Source of the DNA: Caenispirillum bisanense
Lineage (GTDB): Bacteria; Pseudomonadota; Alphaproteobacteria; Rhodospirillales; Rhodospirillaceae
Length of the DNA stretch: 64,000 nucleotides
NCBI RefSeq assembly: GCF_039523075.1
Contig: NZ_BAAAEP010000009.1
Coordinates: forward strand, 1 to 64,000
Direction: 5' to 3'
Below are positions 26,701-34,335 of the stretch, one piece after another (within the stretch, counting starts at the first letter, position 1; each line of letters opens with the position of its first letter). The notes below the pieces were generated by a model, which did not search any database, was not told the DNA's origin, and saw only the letters and a list, made by a program, of their open reading frames with translations. The position numbers and the translations under genes were made by a program.

Positions 26701-27050
26701 GGGTGCCGCTGCAGCCCACCGACCAGCAGGGCGTCCACGTCGCTGGCGTGCGCTTCCGGGCGTGGCAGGCGGCGGCCAGCCTGCACCCGACCATCGGCGT
26801 CCACGCGCCGCTGGTGTTCGACCTGCTGGATGCCTGGAACGAGCGGTCGCTGGGCGGCTGCACCTATCACGTTGCCCACCCCGGCGGCCGCAACTACGAC
26901 ACCACCCCCATCAACTCCTACGAAGCGGAGGCGCGGCGGCTCGCGCGGTTCTATCCCTTCGGCCATACCCCCGGGCGTAAACCCGCACCCCCGACGGAGT
27001 ATAATCCCGACTTCCCTTGCACGCTGGATATGCGCTTTACTCCGCAATGA
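23709..27050 (+). CDS. Transglutaminase-like/DUF2126 protein
   Basis: An 1113-residue protein. Its N-terminal ~290 residues are a transglutaminase-like cysteine hydrolase with the triad Cys180 (SGSCRDS), His230 (LHAWAEV) and Asp246 (LDPTSG). The remaining ~800 residues are DUF2126, related to circularly permuted ATP-grasp or amidoligase folds. This two-domain protein always travels with ATP-grasp/alpha-E and small transglutaminase genes, as here. The set is thought to modify or ligate a peptide or protein, but no substrate is established. The start at 23709 has AGGGGG upstream. No signal peptide is seen, so it is cytoplasmic. Confidence 0.9.
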   Translation: MSIRVALRHRTSYRYDRLVSLSPQVIRLRPAPHSRTKVLSYALTIHPKGHFLNWQQDPQSNWLARVVFPEKVREFSIDVDLVAEMETVNPFDFFLEPQAEHWPFDYDPILAEELRPFRRCEPAGPKLAAWLASVPREKTQTTSFIVGLNQRLQQEIKYLVRLEPGVQTCEETLTKLSGSCRDSGWLLVQILRHLGFAARFVSGYLIQLVADEKPIDGGPAGTDHDFTDLHAWAEVYLPGAGWIGLDPTSGLLAGEGHIPLAATPDTPSAAPITGGVDECETEFGFEMSVARIHETPRVTKPYTPEQWAAIEALGHRVDADLRAGDVRLTMGGEPTFVAAFDMDSAEWNTAAVGPTKRLYAADLIRRLRARFAPGGMLLYGQGKWYPGESLPRWAFHLYWRRDGKPLWRDLSNFADETDRPDSTIADAERLMYAIADGLKLDGNAIHPAYEDAGHFLAREARLPDNVDPFDSKLKDPEERARLARVFGRGLDQPVGYVLPVQRWQGAAEAPRWQTEVWRFRTGRMVLHPGDSPVGLRMPLDGLPWVPASSYPYVVEADPFAPRGDLPEPRDLEREPRDLERAPRDPDQRHLQGAPAAIERPQHPQSHTAGRAVRTALAIEPRDGRLHVFMPPTETADDYIALIAEIEAAAVRCRLPVTIEGYPPPRDPRLNSISVTPDPGVIEVNIHPAASWDDAVAITTGLYEDARACRLGTEKFLIDGRASGTGGGNHIVLGGATAGDSPFLRRPDLLGSLIRYWQAHPSLSYLFSGMFIGPTSQAPRIDEARNDSVYEMQIALSQLPPATAQAAPWVVDRALRHLLADLTGNTHRSEICIDKLYSPDSATGRLGLVEFRSFEMPPHAQMSLAQQLLLRALIAWFWREPFTRPLTRWGTRLHDQFMLPHYVERDFHDVLADLSRAGHAFDPAWFAPHVEFRFPRYGEVVHDGVHLELRQALEPWLVLGEEPGVGGTVRYVDSSVERLQVKVSGLNPQRHVVTCNGRRVPLQPTDQQGVHVAGVRFRAWQAAASLHPTIGVHAPLVFDLLDAWNERSLGGCTYHVAHPGGRNYDTTPINSYEAEARRLARFYPFGHTPGRKPAPPTEYNPDFPCTLDMRFTPQ

Positions 27051-27113
27051 GCGGAGATGCGGCGAGGCCGGCGCACGGGGTGCCGGCCGCCGCCGTAGTG
27101 GGGACCGACCGTC

Positions 27114-29708
27114 ATGCCGGTGCTGGACACCAAAGGACGCATGGGCCGCGACGGCCAGGGCGTGCTGCCCGGCTTCTCGCACATCGGCTATGGCACCTTC
27201 CGCGGCACCTACGACGAGATGGTGGACGAGGCCGGCGCCGCGCGGCCGCACTGGCGCACCTTCGTCGAAAGCCTGGGGCAGCTGTCGGAAGCGGAGATGC
27301 GCGCCCGCTGGGAACGCGGCCAGCGGCTCATCCGCGACAACGGCGTCACCTACAACGTCTATGGCGACCCCGAGGGCATGGACCGGCCGTGGCAGCTGGA
27401 CCCGCTGCCGCTCATCATCAACAGCAAGGAATGGGCCTATCTTGAGACGGCGCTGAAGCAGCGCGCCACCCTCATGAGCCTCATCCTCGCCGACCTCTAC
27501 GGGCCGCAGCGGCTGCTGACGGAAGGGCTGCTGCCGCCGGCGCTGGTGTTCGCCAACCCGGCCTTCCTGCGCCCGCTGCACGGCGCCCAGGGGCAGGCGG
27601 GCAAGCAGCTGCAGTTCTACGCCGCCGACGTCGCCCGCAGCCCCGACGGCACCTGGTGGGTGGTCGGCGACCGCACCGAGGCCCCCTCGGGCGCCGGCTA
27701 TGCGCTGGAAAACCGCATCATCGTCAGCCGCGTGCTGCCGGACTTCTACCGCACCGCCAACGTCCACCGGCTGGCCGGCTGGTTCCTGAAGGCGCGCGAC
27801 GCCCTCATCGGCCTGTCGCCACGCAACCCGGACAATCCGCGCGTCGTCGTGCTGACCCCCGGCCCCTACAACGAGACCTACTTCGAACACGCCTACCTGG
27901 CCCGCTACATGGGCCTGACGCTGGTGGAGGGCGAGGATCTGACGGTGCGCGACACCCGCGTCTACCTGAAGACCATGGAAGGCCTGAAGCCGGTGGAGGT
28001 GATCCTGCGCCGCACCGACGGCAGCTATTGCGACCCGCTCGACCTGCGCAACGACTCGACGCTGGGGGTGCCGGGGCTGGTGGGGGCGGTGCAGGCGGGG
28101 ACGGTGGCGGTGGCCAACGGCCTCGGCTCCGGCCTGATCGAGAGCCCTGCCTTCATGCCCTTCCTGCCCGGCCTCTGCCGCCACCTGCTGGGGGAAGAGC
28201 TGCGCATGCCCGGCGTCGCCTCGTGGTGGTGCGGGCAGGAGAAGGAACGCGCCTACGTTCTCGCCAACCTGCACCGGCTGGCGGTGCGGCCGGCCTTCAC
28301 GGTGCAGGCGCCGATCACCGATGCCTCGCGCCTGTCCGCCACCCAGCGCGCCAGGCTGACGGAGCAGATCAAGGCCGCCCCCTACCTGTGGGTGGCGCAG
28401 GAAGCGGTGCACCTGTCCACCGCCCCGGCGTGGGTGGAAGGGCGGCTGGAGACCCGCGCCGTCACCCTGCGCTGCCACGCCGTCATGACCCGCACCGGGC
28501 CGGAGATCATGCCGGGCGGCCTCTGCCGCACCACCGCCCCGGGCACCCTGTCGCTGTCCATGCAGCACGGCGGCGGGTCGAAGGATACCTGGGTGCTGTC
28601 GGACGAGCCGGTCAGCCACGTTAGCCTGCTGCGCAGCCGCAACGCCCCGGCCAAGACGGTGCGCGGCAGCCGCGACCTGCCGAGCCGGGTGGCTGACAAC
28701 ACCTTCTGGCTCGGCCGCTACCTGGAGCGGTGCGAGGATACCACCCGCGTGCTGCGGGCCGCCATGAGCCGCGCCGTCGAAGGCTCGGCCGGCGGCGGCG
28801 ACCCGGAACTGGCGGTGGTGCTCGACCTGTTCACCATGCTCGGCCACCTGCCGCAGGATCTCGACCGCCACACCCCCATGGCGCAGGACGAGGCCATCCG
28901 CCTGCTCATCGCCGGCAACACCGATCCCGCCTCCTTCGTCGGCCTGCGCGGCATCGTGCAGAACATGCAGCGGGTGGCGACTGTGGTGCGCGACCGCCTG
29001 TCGCTGGACACCTGGCGGTCCATCAACCGCCTGAGCGAAGGCCTGTCCGCCTTGCCCGCCGGCGAGCCGCCCAGCGCCGACGAGATGCTCGGCCTGCTCA
29101 ACGACACCATCATGATCCTGTCGGCGCTGTCGGGCCTGTGCAGCGAGAACATGACCCGCGGCCCCGGCTGGCGGTTCATGGACGTGGGGCGACGGGTGGA
29201 ACGCGGCCTGCACAGCCTGGACCTGCTGTCGGCCCTGCTGTTCTCGCCGCCCGACGACGTGGGGCCGGCGCTTGACGTGGTGCTCGACCTGTCGGACAGC
29301 GTGATGACCTACCGCGCCCGCTATCTGGCGGCGCCGCAGGTGGTGCCGGTGCTCGACCTGCTGCTGGTTGACGAGACCAACCCGCGCTCCCTCGGCTTCC
29401 AGCTGGCGCGGCTGATGGACCACGCCGACGCCCTGGCGCCCTACCGCGCCGACCGCATGTTCACCCCGGAACAGCGCATCATCATGGGCCTGCTGACCGG
29501 CGCCCGCACCCTCGACCCGGCGCTGGTGACCCTGGCCGACCCGCGCGAGGGCGAGGTGCGGCTGATCGACCTCATCGGCACCATGCGCAGCGGCCTGTGG
29601 GATTTCTCCGAGACCCTGACGCGGCAGTATTTCGTCCACGCCGCCGAGGTATCGGAGCCCCTGTCGCCCTTCGTCGAGCTGCTGGCGGCCAAGGATCGCA
29701 CGTCATGA
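27114..29708 (+). CDS. Circularly permuted ATP-grasp protein fused to alpha-E domain
   Basis: An 864-residue fusion. The first ~500 residues are the circularly permuted ATP-grasp pair (DUF404/DUF407-like): RDNGVTYNVYGD, the VVLTPGPYNETYFEHAYLARYMG segment and GSYCDPLDLR. The last ~330 residues are the alpha-E (DUF403) helical domain, starting at the RVADNTFWLGRYLERCEDTTRVLR signature. In many genomes these are two genes, so the fusion links them directly. An ATP-dependent carboxylate-amine ligase activity is inferred from the fold. It overlaps the next gene by four bases. Confidence 0.9.
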   Translation: MPVLDTKGRMGRDGQGVLPGFSHIGYGTFRGTYDEMVDEAGAARPHWRTFVESLGQLSEAEMRARWERGQRLIRDNGVTYNVYGDPEGMDRPWQLDPLPLIINSKEWAYLETALKQRATLMSLILADLYGPQRLLTEGLLPPALVFANPAFLRPLHGAQGQAGKQLQFYAADVARSPDGTWWVVGDRTEAPSGAGYALENRIIVSRVLPDFYRTANVHRLAGWFLKARDALIGLSPRNPDNPRVVVLTPGPYNETYFEHAYLARYMGLTLVEGEDLTVRDTRVYLKTMEGLKPVEVILRRTDGSYCDPLDLRNDSTLGVPGLVGAVQAGTVAVANGLGSGLIESPAFMPFLPGLCRHLLGEELRMPGVASWWCGQEKERAYVLANLHRLAVRPAFTVQAPITDASRLSATQRARLTEQIKAAPYLWVAQEAVHLSTAPAWVEGRLETRAVTLRCHAVMTRTGPEIMPGGLCRTTAPGTLSLSMQHGGGSKDTWVLSDEPVSHVSLLRSRNAPAKTVRGSRDLPSRVADNTFWLGRYLERCEDTTRVLRAAMSRAVEGSAGGGDPELAVVLDLFTMLGHLPQDLDRHTPMAQDEAIRLLIAGNTDPASFVGLRGIVQNMQRVATVVRDRLSLDTWRSINRLSEGLSALPAGEPPSADEMLGLLNDTIMILSALSGLCSENMTRGPGWRFMDVGRRVERGLHSLDLLSALLFSPPDDVGPALDVVLDLSDSVMTYRARYLAAPQVVPVLDLLLVDETNPRSLGFQLARLMDHADALAPYRADRMFTPEQRIIMGLLTGARTLDPALVTLADPREGEVRLIDLIGTMRSGLWDFSETLTRQYFVHAAEVSEPLSPFVELLAAKDRTS

Positions 29709-30742
29709 CCGACCAGCAGCAACCCGTCGCCACGGCGCTCGACCAGCAGCAGCAGCGCGAGGAAATCGCGGCGGCGGCGGCAGCGGCGGCGGCCGATCCG
29801 ACGGCGCCGGTGACCTACCGGGTGACGCACGAAACCCGCTATGCCTATACCCAGCCGGTGACCATCAGCCATCACCTGGCCCACCTGCGGCCGCGCCAGC
29901 TGGCGACCCAGCAGGTGCACAGCCACCGCCTGACCATCACCCCGCCGCCGGGCAGCCAGCAGGAACGGCGCGACTACTTCGGCAATGCCGCCTGCTACTT
30001 CACCATCGACGAAACCCACGAGTCGTTGAGCGTGGTGGCCGAAAGTCTGGTGACGGTGGCGCCGCCCCGGCCGCCCGATGCCGCCCGCACGCCGCCGTGG
30101 GAAGCCGTGCGCGACCTGGTGCGCGACGCCCGCCGCCGCGACCTGCTGGATGCCTGCCAGTACACCTTCGCCAGCCCCGGCGTGCCGCTGCCGGAGGCGG
30201 TGCTGGCCTATGCCGGCAAGAGCTTCCGCCCCGGCCGGCCGATCCTGGAGGCGGTGCTTGACCTCACCCACCGCATCCACGGCGAATTCACCTACGACCC
30301 GACCGCCACCACCGTGGCGACGCCGCTGGCCGAAGTGCTGAAGAACCGCCGCGGCGTGTGCCAGGATTTCGCCCACCTGCAGATCGCCTGCCTGCGCGCC
30401 CTGGGGCTGCCGGCCCGCTATGTCTCGGGCTACGTGCTGACGCGCTCCCTCGACGACATCGACCGCATGCTGGAAGGCGGCGATGCCAGCCATGCCTGGC
30501 TGGCGGTCTACCTGCCCGACGGCGGCTGGGTGGATGTGGACCCCACCAACGACAAGCTGACCACCCGCGAACACGTCACCCTGGCCTGGGGGCGCGATTT
30601 CGGCGACGTCAGTCCGCTGAAGGGGGTGATGATGGGCGGCGGCGCCCACAGCGTCAGCGTCGGCGTGACGGTGGCGCCGGTGCCGCGGGGGGCGGAGCCG
30701 CCGCGCCCCGGCGCCCAGGCCCAACAGCAGCAACAACAGTAA
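29705..30742 (+). CDS. Transglutaminase-like cysteine protease/hydrolase
   Basis: A 345-residue bacterial transglutaminase-like protein with an N-terminal beta domain (VTYRVTHETRYAYTQPV) and a papain-like core carrying Cys219 (RRGVCQDFAH), His263 (SHAWLAVYLP) and Asp279 (VDVDPTND). Gln-rich runs flank it at both ends (near residues 4-18 and the last ten residues). Third member of the DUF2126/ATP-grasp cluster; the start overlaps the preceding stop (ATGA). It may cut or transfer the product of the neighbouring ligases, which is inference. Confidence 0.9.
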   Translation: MTDQQQPVATALDQQQQREEIAAAAAAAAADPTAPVTYRVTHETRYAYTQPVTISHHLAHLRPRQLATQQVHSHRLTITPPPGSQQERRDYFGNAACYFTIDETHESLSVVAESLVTVAPPRPPDAARTPPWEAVRDLVRDARRRDLLDACQYTFASPGVPLPEAVLAYAGKSFRPGRPILEAVLDLTHRIHGEFTYDPTATTVATPLAEVLKNRRGVCQDFAHLQIACLRALGLPARYVSGYVLTRSLDDIDRMLEGGDASHAWLAVYLPDGGWVDVDPTNDKLTTREHVTLAWGRDFGDVSPLKGVMMGGGAHSVSVGVTVAPVPRGAEPPRPGAQAQQQQQQ

Positions 30743-30770
30743 CGAGCAGGTACCGGGGCACCTTCCCCTT

Positions 30771-30786
30771 CCGGTATGCATGCCGG
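30771..30786. other. Near-perfect palindrome in the gap before cheW
   Basis: CCGGTATGCATGCCGG has one asymmetric base pair. It lies 29 bases after the transglutaminase stop, in a 291-bp gene-free stretch (30743-31033) that otherwise shows no coding signal, terminator or clear promoter. Confidence 0.35.
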
Positions 30787-31033
30787 CCGAAAGGCGCAAG
30801 AACCCTGCCGAAATGTCTGGCAGCGGGGGCCGAAACGGGGCAATATCCAGCCTGATCCAATCCGCCGGCCAACCGCGCGCTGCGGCCGCCGCATCCATGC
30901 GTCGGGGCAGAGGGGCGCCGGGCAGAGGGCATCGGGCGGAAGGATCGCCGGCCGCCGGTAGCGCGGCGACGTCAAGGCGAAGCCGCCGACACCCTGCCGG
31001 CCAGGCCGCAGACCGCGAGTTGAGAGGGAAGAC

Positions 31034-31537
31034 ATGACCGATTTGGCCCCCGCCTCCCAGAGCCGCGCCCTGGCAACCACCGAATCCCACCGCGGCGGGC
31101 TGCAGTCCGTGGCCGAGCAGGTGTTCGTCACCGTCTACGTCGCCGACCAGCTGTTCGGTCTGGCGGTGGAACGGGTGCAGGACATCCTGATCCCGGAAAA
31201 GATCGCCCGCATCCCGCTGGCGCCGCCGGAAGTGGCCGGCTCCATCAACCTGCGCGGCCGCATCGTCACCGTCATCGACGTCCGCACCCGCCTCGGCCTG
31301 CCGCCCAAGAAGACCAAGGGCAACATCATGTGCGTGACGGTCGAGCAGGGGCAGGAACTCTACAGCCTTCAGGTCGACAGCGTCGGCAACGTGCAGAGCC
31401 TGCCGGTCAGCCGCATCGAGCCCAACCCCTCCACCCTCGACCCGCGCTGGCGCGGCATTTCCTCCGGCGTCGTGCGGCTGGAGGAGGAACTGATGGTGGT
31501 GCTGGACATCGACGCCTTCCTCGACTTCACCGACTGA
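31034..31537 (+). CDS. cheW: CheW chemotaxis coupling protein
   Basis: A 167-residue CheW made of the usual two beta-barrel subdomains. Recognisable stretches are FGLAVERVQDIL, PEVAGSINLRGRIVTVIDVRTRLGLP, and SGVVRLEEELMVVLDIDAFL. It links receptors to the CheA kinase. The N-terminal ~25 residues are a flexible extension. It ends before a strong terminator and precedes a chemoreceptor gene with its own promoter, so it is probably transcribed alone. No cheA is nearby. Confidence 0.94.
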   Translation: MTDLAPASQSRALATTESHRGGLQSVAEQVFVTVYVADQLFGLAVERVQDILIPEKIARIPLAPPEVAGSINLRGRIVTVIDVRTRLGLPPKKTKGNIMCVTVEQGQELYSLQVDSVGNVQSLPVSRIEPNPSTLDPRWRGISSGVVRLEEELMVVLDIDAFLDFTD

Positions 31538-31564
31538 AGCGAATATTAGAACAGACTGAATAAA

Positions 31565-31589
31565 GGCCCGACCGGATGTCGGGCCTTTT
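31565..31589 (+). terminator. Rho-independent terminator after cheW
   Basis: GGCCCGAC, CGGAT loop, GTCGGGCC followed by TTTT. A perfect 8-bp GC-rich stem starting 27 bases after the cheW stop. Confidence 0.92.
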
Positions 31590-31673
31590 ACTTTCGGGAT
31601 AAGGCCCGGGCGACGAACGTATAACATTGTTTCCTGGGAGTATTGAAACGCGGACGCTGATCACCCGCACCAC

Positions 31674-31701
31674 TTTACACTTCGTGAACTTCTCCTATGG
31701 T
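31674..31701 (+). promoter_or_regulatory. Putative sigma-70 promoter of the first chemoreceptor gene
   Basis: TTTACA (31674-31679; five of six consensus bases), a 16-base spacer, TATGGT (31696-31701). It sits after the cheW terminator. The only upstream ATG of the chemoreceptor frame falls inside the -10 element, which argues for the GTG start at 31778. Confidence 0.5.
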
Positions 31702-31777
31702 ATTAGCTCATACAGGGGAACATGCACTGCGTAGCAGCCCGTCCCGAGGCCGCCCGGTGCCAGTGGTGGAGCGTGTG

Positions 31778-33457
31778 GTGAAGAACATCAAGATCAGCGC
31801 CAAGCTGTGGCTTATCGTCGCCACGGCCCTTCTGGGCGTGGCCGTCCTGGTGACGGTTGCCCTGGTCAGTCTGCAGTCCACCTTGATGGAGGACCGCAAG
31901 ATGAAGACCCGCAACCTCATCGAAGCGGCCCATACCGTCATTGAAAGCTACGCCGCCAAGGCGCGCAGCGGCGCCATGACGGAAGAGGAAGCCAAGGCCC
32001 GCGCCGTCGAGGCGGTGGGCGCCATGAAGTACGAGAACGGCGCCGAATACTTCTTCATCGTCGGTTTCGACGGCATCGCGGCCTACCACCCCAATCCGAA
32101 GCTGAACGGCACCGACATGTCGGGCATCAAGGACCCGACCGGCAAGACCATGATTGCCGAGATGATCCAGGTCGCCCGCAGCACCGGCGAGGGCTATGTC
32201 GGCTACATGTGGCCGAAGACCCAGGGCGCCGAGCCGATCGACAAGCTCTCCTACGTCAAGGCCATGCCGGAATGGAAGTGGCTGGTCGGCACCGGCATCT
32301 ACATCGACGACGTGTCGCGCGCCTTCTGGGAACAGGCCGCCACCCTGGCGGTGGTGGTGCTGGCAGTGCTCGGGGCCATGATCGCCCTGTCGGTCTTCGT
32401 CGCCCGCAGCATCACCACCCCGGTGAAGGCGCTGACCGCCTCCATGAGCGGCCTCGCCGGCGGCAACCACAACGTCGAGGTGATCGGCACCGACCGCAAG
32501 GACGAAGTGGGCGACATGAGCCGCGCCGTGCTGGTGTTCAAGGACAGCATGATCCGCGCCGACCAGCTGGCCGCCGAGCAGGAGCGCGAGCGTGCCGCCC
32601 GCGAGGCCCGCGCCAGCCGCATCGAGGCGCTGACCAGCAGCTTCGGTACCGATGTCGACCGCCTGCTGGAAGCGGTGGCCGCCGCCACCACCCAGCTGAC
32701 CTCCACCGCCCAGAGCATGTCGTCCATCGGCGAGGAAACCACCCGCCAGGCGACCGCCGTCTCCGCCGCCTCGGAACAGGCCTCGGCCAACGTGCAGACG
32801 GTGGCGAGCGCCGCCGAGGAACTGTCGGCCTCCATCACCGAGATCGGCCGCCAGGTCAACCACTCCAGCGCCATCAGCCGCGCCGCCGCCGACGAGGCCA
32901 AGCGCACCAACGACATCGTGCAGGGCCTCGCCCGGTCGGCGGAACGCATCGGCGAGGTGGTCAGCCTCATCAACGACATCGCCGACCAGACCAACCTGCT
33001 GGCGCTCAATGCCACCATCGAGGCGGCCCGCGCCGGCGAGGCGGGCAAGGGCTTCGCCGTCGTCGCCAACGAGGTCAAGAGCCTGGCCGGTCAGGTCGGC
33101 CGCGCGACGGAAGAAATCAGCCAGCAGATCGCCCAGGTGCAGACCGAAACCACCACTGCGGTCAGCGCCATCCAGACCATCGTCCGCACCATCGAGGAAG
33201 TGAACGAGGTCGCCTCCGCCATCGCCGCGGCGGTGGAGCAGCAGAACGCCGCCACCCACGAGATCAGCCGCAACGTCCAGGAAGCCGCGGCCGGCTCGCA
33301 GGAGGTGTCGCGCAACATCGTCGGCGTCACCCACGCCGCCAACGAGACCGGCAGCGCCGCCAGTCAGGTGCTGTCCGCCTCGGAACAGATGTCGCAGCAG
33401 GCCGACCGCCTGAACAGCCTGGTGTCGCGCTTCCTGAACGACGTGCGCGCCGCCTGA
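31778..33457 (+). CDS. Methyl-accepting chemotaxis protein with single Cache sensor
   Basis: A 559-residue chemoreceptor: TM1 (~11-32), a periplasmic single Cache domain (EYFFIVGFDGIAAYHPNP, then WKWLVGTGIYIDDV), TM2 (~190-212), HAMP, and a long cytoplasmic signalling coiled coil with the hairpin tip INDIADQTNLLALNATIEAA. It has no C-terminal CheR-tether pentapeptide. I chose the GTG at 31778, which has GGTGGAG six bases upstream and yields a typical N-terminus (VKNIKISAKL). An in-frame ATG at 31697 has no ribosome-binding site and overlaps the -10 box. The ligand is likely a small organic acid or similar, but unproven. Confidence 0.92.
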   Translation: MKNIKISAKLWLIVATALLGVAVLVTVALVSLQSTLMEDRKMKTRNLIEAAHTVIESYAAKARSGAMTEEEAKARAVEAVGAMKYENGAEYFFIVGFDGIAAYHPNPKLNGTDMSGIKDPTGKTMIAEMIQVARSTGEGYVGYMWPKTQGAEPIDKLSYVKAMPEWKWLVGTGIYIDDVSRAFWEQAATLAVVVLAVLGAMIALSVFVARSITTPVKALTASMSGLAGGNHNVEVIGTDRKDEVGDMSRAVLVFKDSMIRADQLAAEQERERAAREARASRIEALTSSFGTDVDRLLEAVAAATTQLTSTAQSMSSIGEETTRQATAVSAASEQASANVQTVASAAEELSASITEIGRQVNHSSAISRAAADEAKRTNDIVQGLARSAERIGEVVSLINDIADQTNLLALNATIEAARAGEAGKGFAVVANEVKSLAGQVGRATEEISQQIAQVQTETTTAVSAIQTIVRTIEEVNEVASAIAAAVEQQNAATHEISRNVQEAAAGSQEVSRNIVGVTHAANETGSAASQVLSASEQMSQQADRLNSLVSRFLNDVRAA

Positions 33458-33622
33458 GGCCGCACCGACCCACCACGTCCGCCGGCGGAGCGCCCGTATG
33501 GGCCTCCGCCGGTTGTCGTTTCGGCGCCGCCAGCGGGGCCTGCCGGCGGTGATTGCCTTACCCCCTGACACGGCTTATGTTTGGCGCTCGATTTTCCGCT
33601 GGTATTCGTGCAGGAGCATCGC

Positions 33623-34333
33623 GTGGCCGACCGTCGCGAAGACGCCACCCAGGAAGCATTGTTCCGTGAGGTGGATGAGGACCTTCGTCATGAACAGATG
33701 GCAAGGCTGTGGAAGAAGTATGGCGGCGTCGTCATCGCCGCCGCCCTTGCCGTCGTGTTGAGCGTTGCCGGCTACCAGGGCTGGCAGGCGTGGCAGGGGT
33801 CCGTGCGTCAGACCGAGGCGGCCCAGTATGCCGATGCCATGCGCCTGCTCGACGCCAACCAGCCGCAGCAGGCGGCCGAGGCGCTGGAGGCCCTGGCCCG
33901 CGACGGCGGCACCGGCTACGGCCCGGTGGCGGCCCTGCGCCGCGCCGCGCTGCTGGCCGAACAGGGCGACAGCGCCGGCGCCATCAGCCAGTGGCAGGCC
34001 CTGGCCGGCGACCGCTCCGTCGATGCGCCGTTCCGCGATCTCGCCCGCCTGCTGGCGGTGATGCACCAGCTGCAGGCCTCCGGCGAGGCGGTGGCGGTCG
34101 ATGCCCTGGCCGCCGACCTGCAGCCGCTGACCGATCCGGCCAACCCGTTCCGCTTCTCGGCGCTGGAACTGTCCGCCGTGCTGGCCCTGCGCCAGGGCGA
34201 CGAGGGCCGCGCCCGCGACCTTTACACCTCGCTGGTGAACGACGGCGGCACCCCGCAGGGCGTGCGTTCCCGTGCCCGCCAGATGCTGGCCGCCCTGGGC
34301 GGCGCCCCCGCCGACGCCAACCAGGAGGGCTGA
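33623..34333 (+). CDS. YfgM-like membrane-anchored tetratricopeptide protein
   Basis: A 236-residue protein with a single transmembrane helix at about residues 33-52 and a periplasmic TPR-like region rich in Ala/Leu helices (TPR_21 type). YfgM homologues associate with the Sec translocon and periplasmic chaperones. The position directly before bamB and der matches the conserved yfgM-bamB-der block. The GTG at 33623 with CAGGAG upstream is preferred over the ATG at 33581. The bamB start lies two bases after its stop. Confidence 0.87.
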   Translation: MADRREDATQEALFREVDEDLRHEQMARLWKKYGGVVIAAALAVVLSVAGYQGWQAWQGSVRQTEAAQYADAMRLLDANQPQQAAEALEALARDGGTGYGPVAALRRAALLAEQGDSAGAISQWQALAGDRSVDAPFRDLARLLAVMHQLQASGEAVAVDALAADLQPLTDPANPFRFSALELSAVLALRQGDEGRARDLYTSLVNDGGTPQGVRSRARQMLAALGGAPADANQEG

Positions 34334-34335
34334 CG

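Noticed and set aside
23700..29639. A nearly 2000-codon open frame on the minus strand opposite the transglutaminase/ATP-grasp genes, and many similar antisense frames in the window
   Set aside because: The plus-strand products have recognisable domains and active sites; the antisense products are His/Gln/Gly/Arg/Ala-rich low-complexity sequences typical of mirror frames in very GC-rich DNA.
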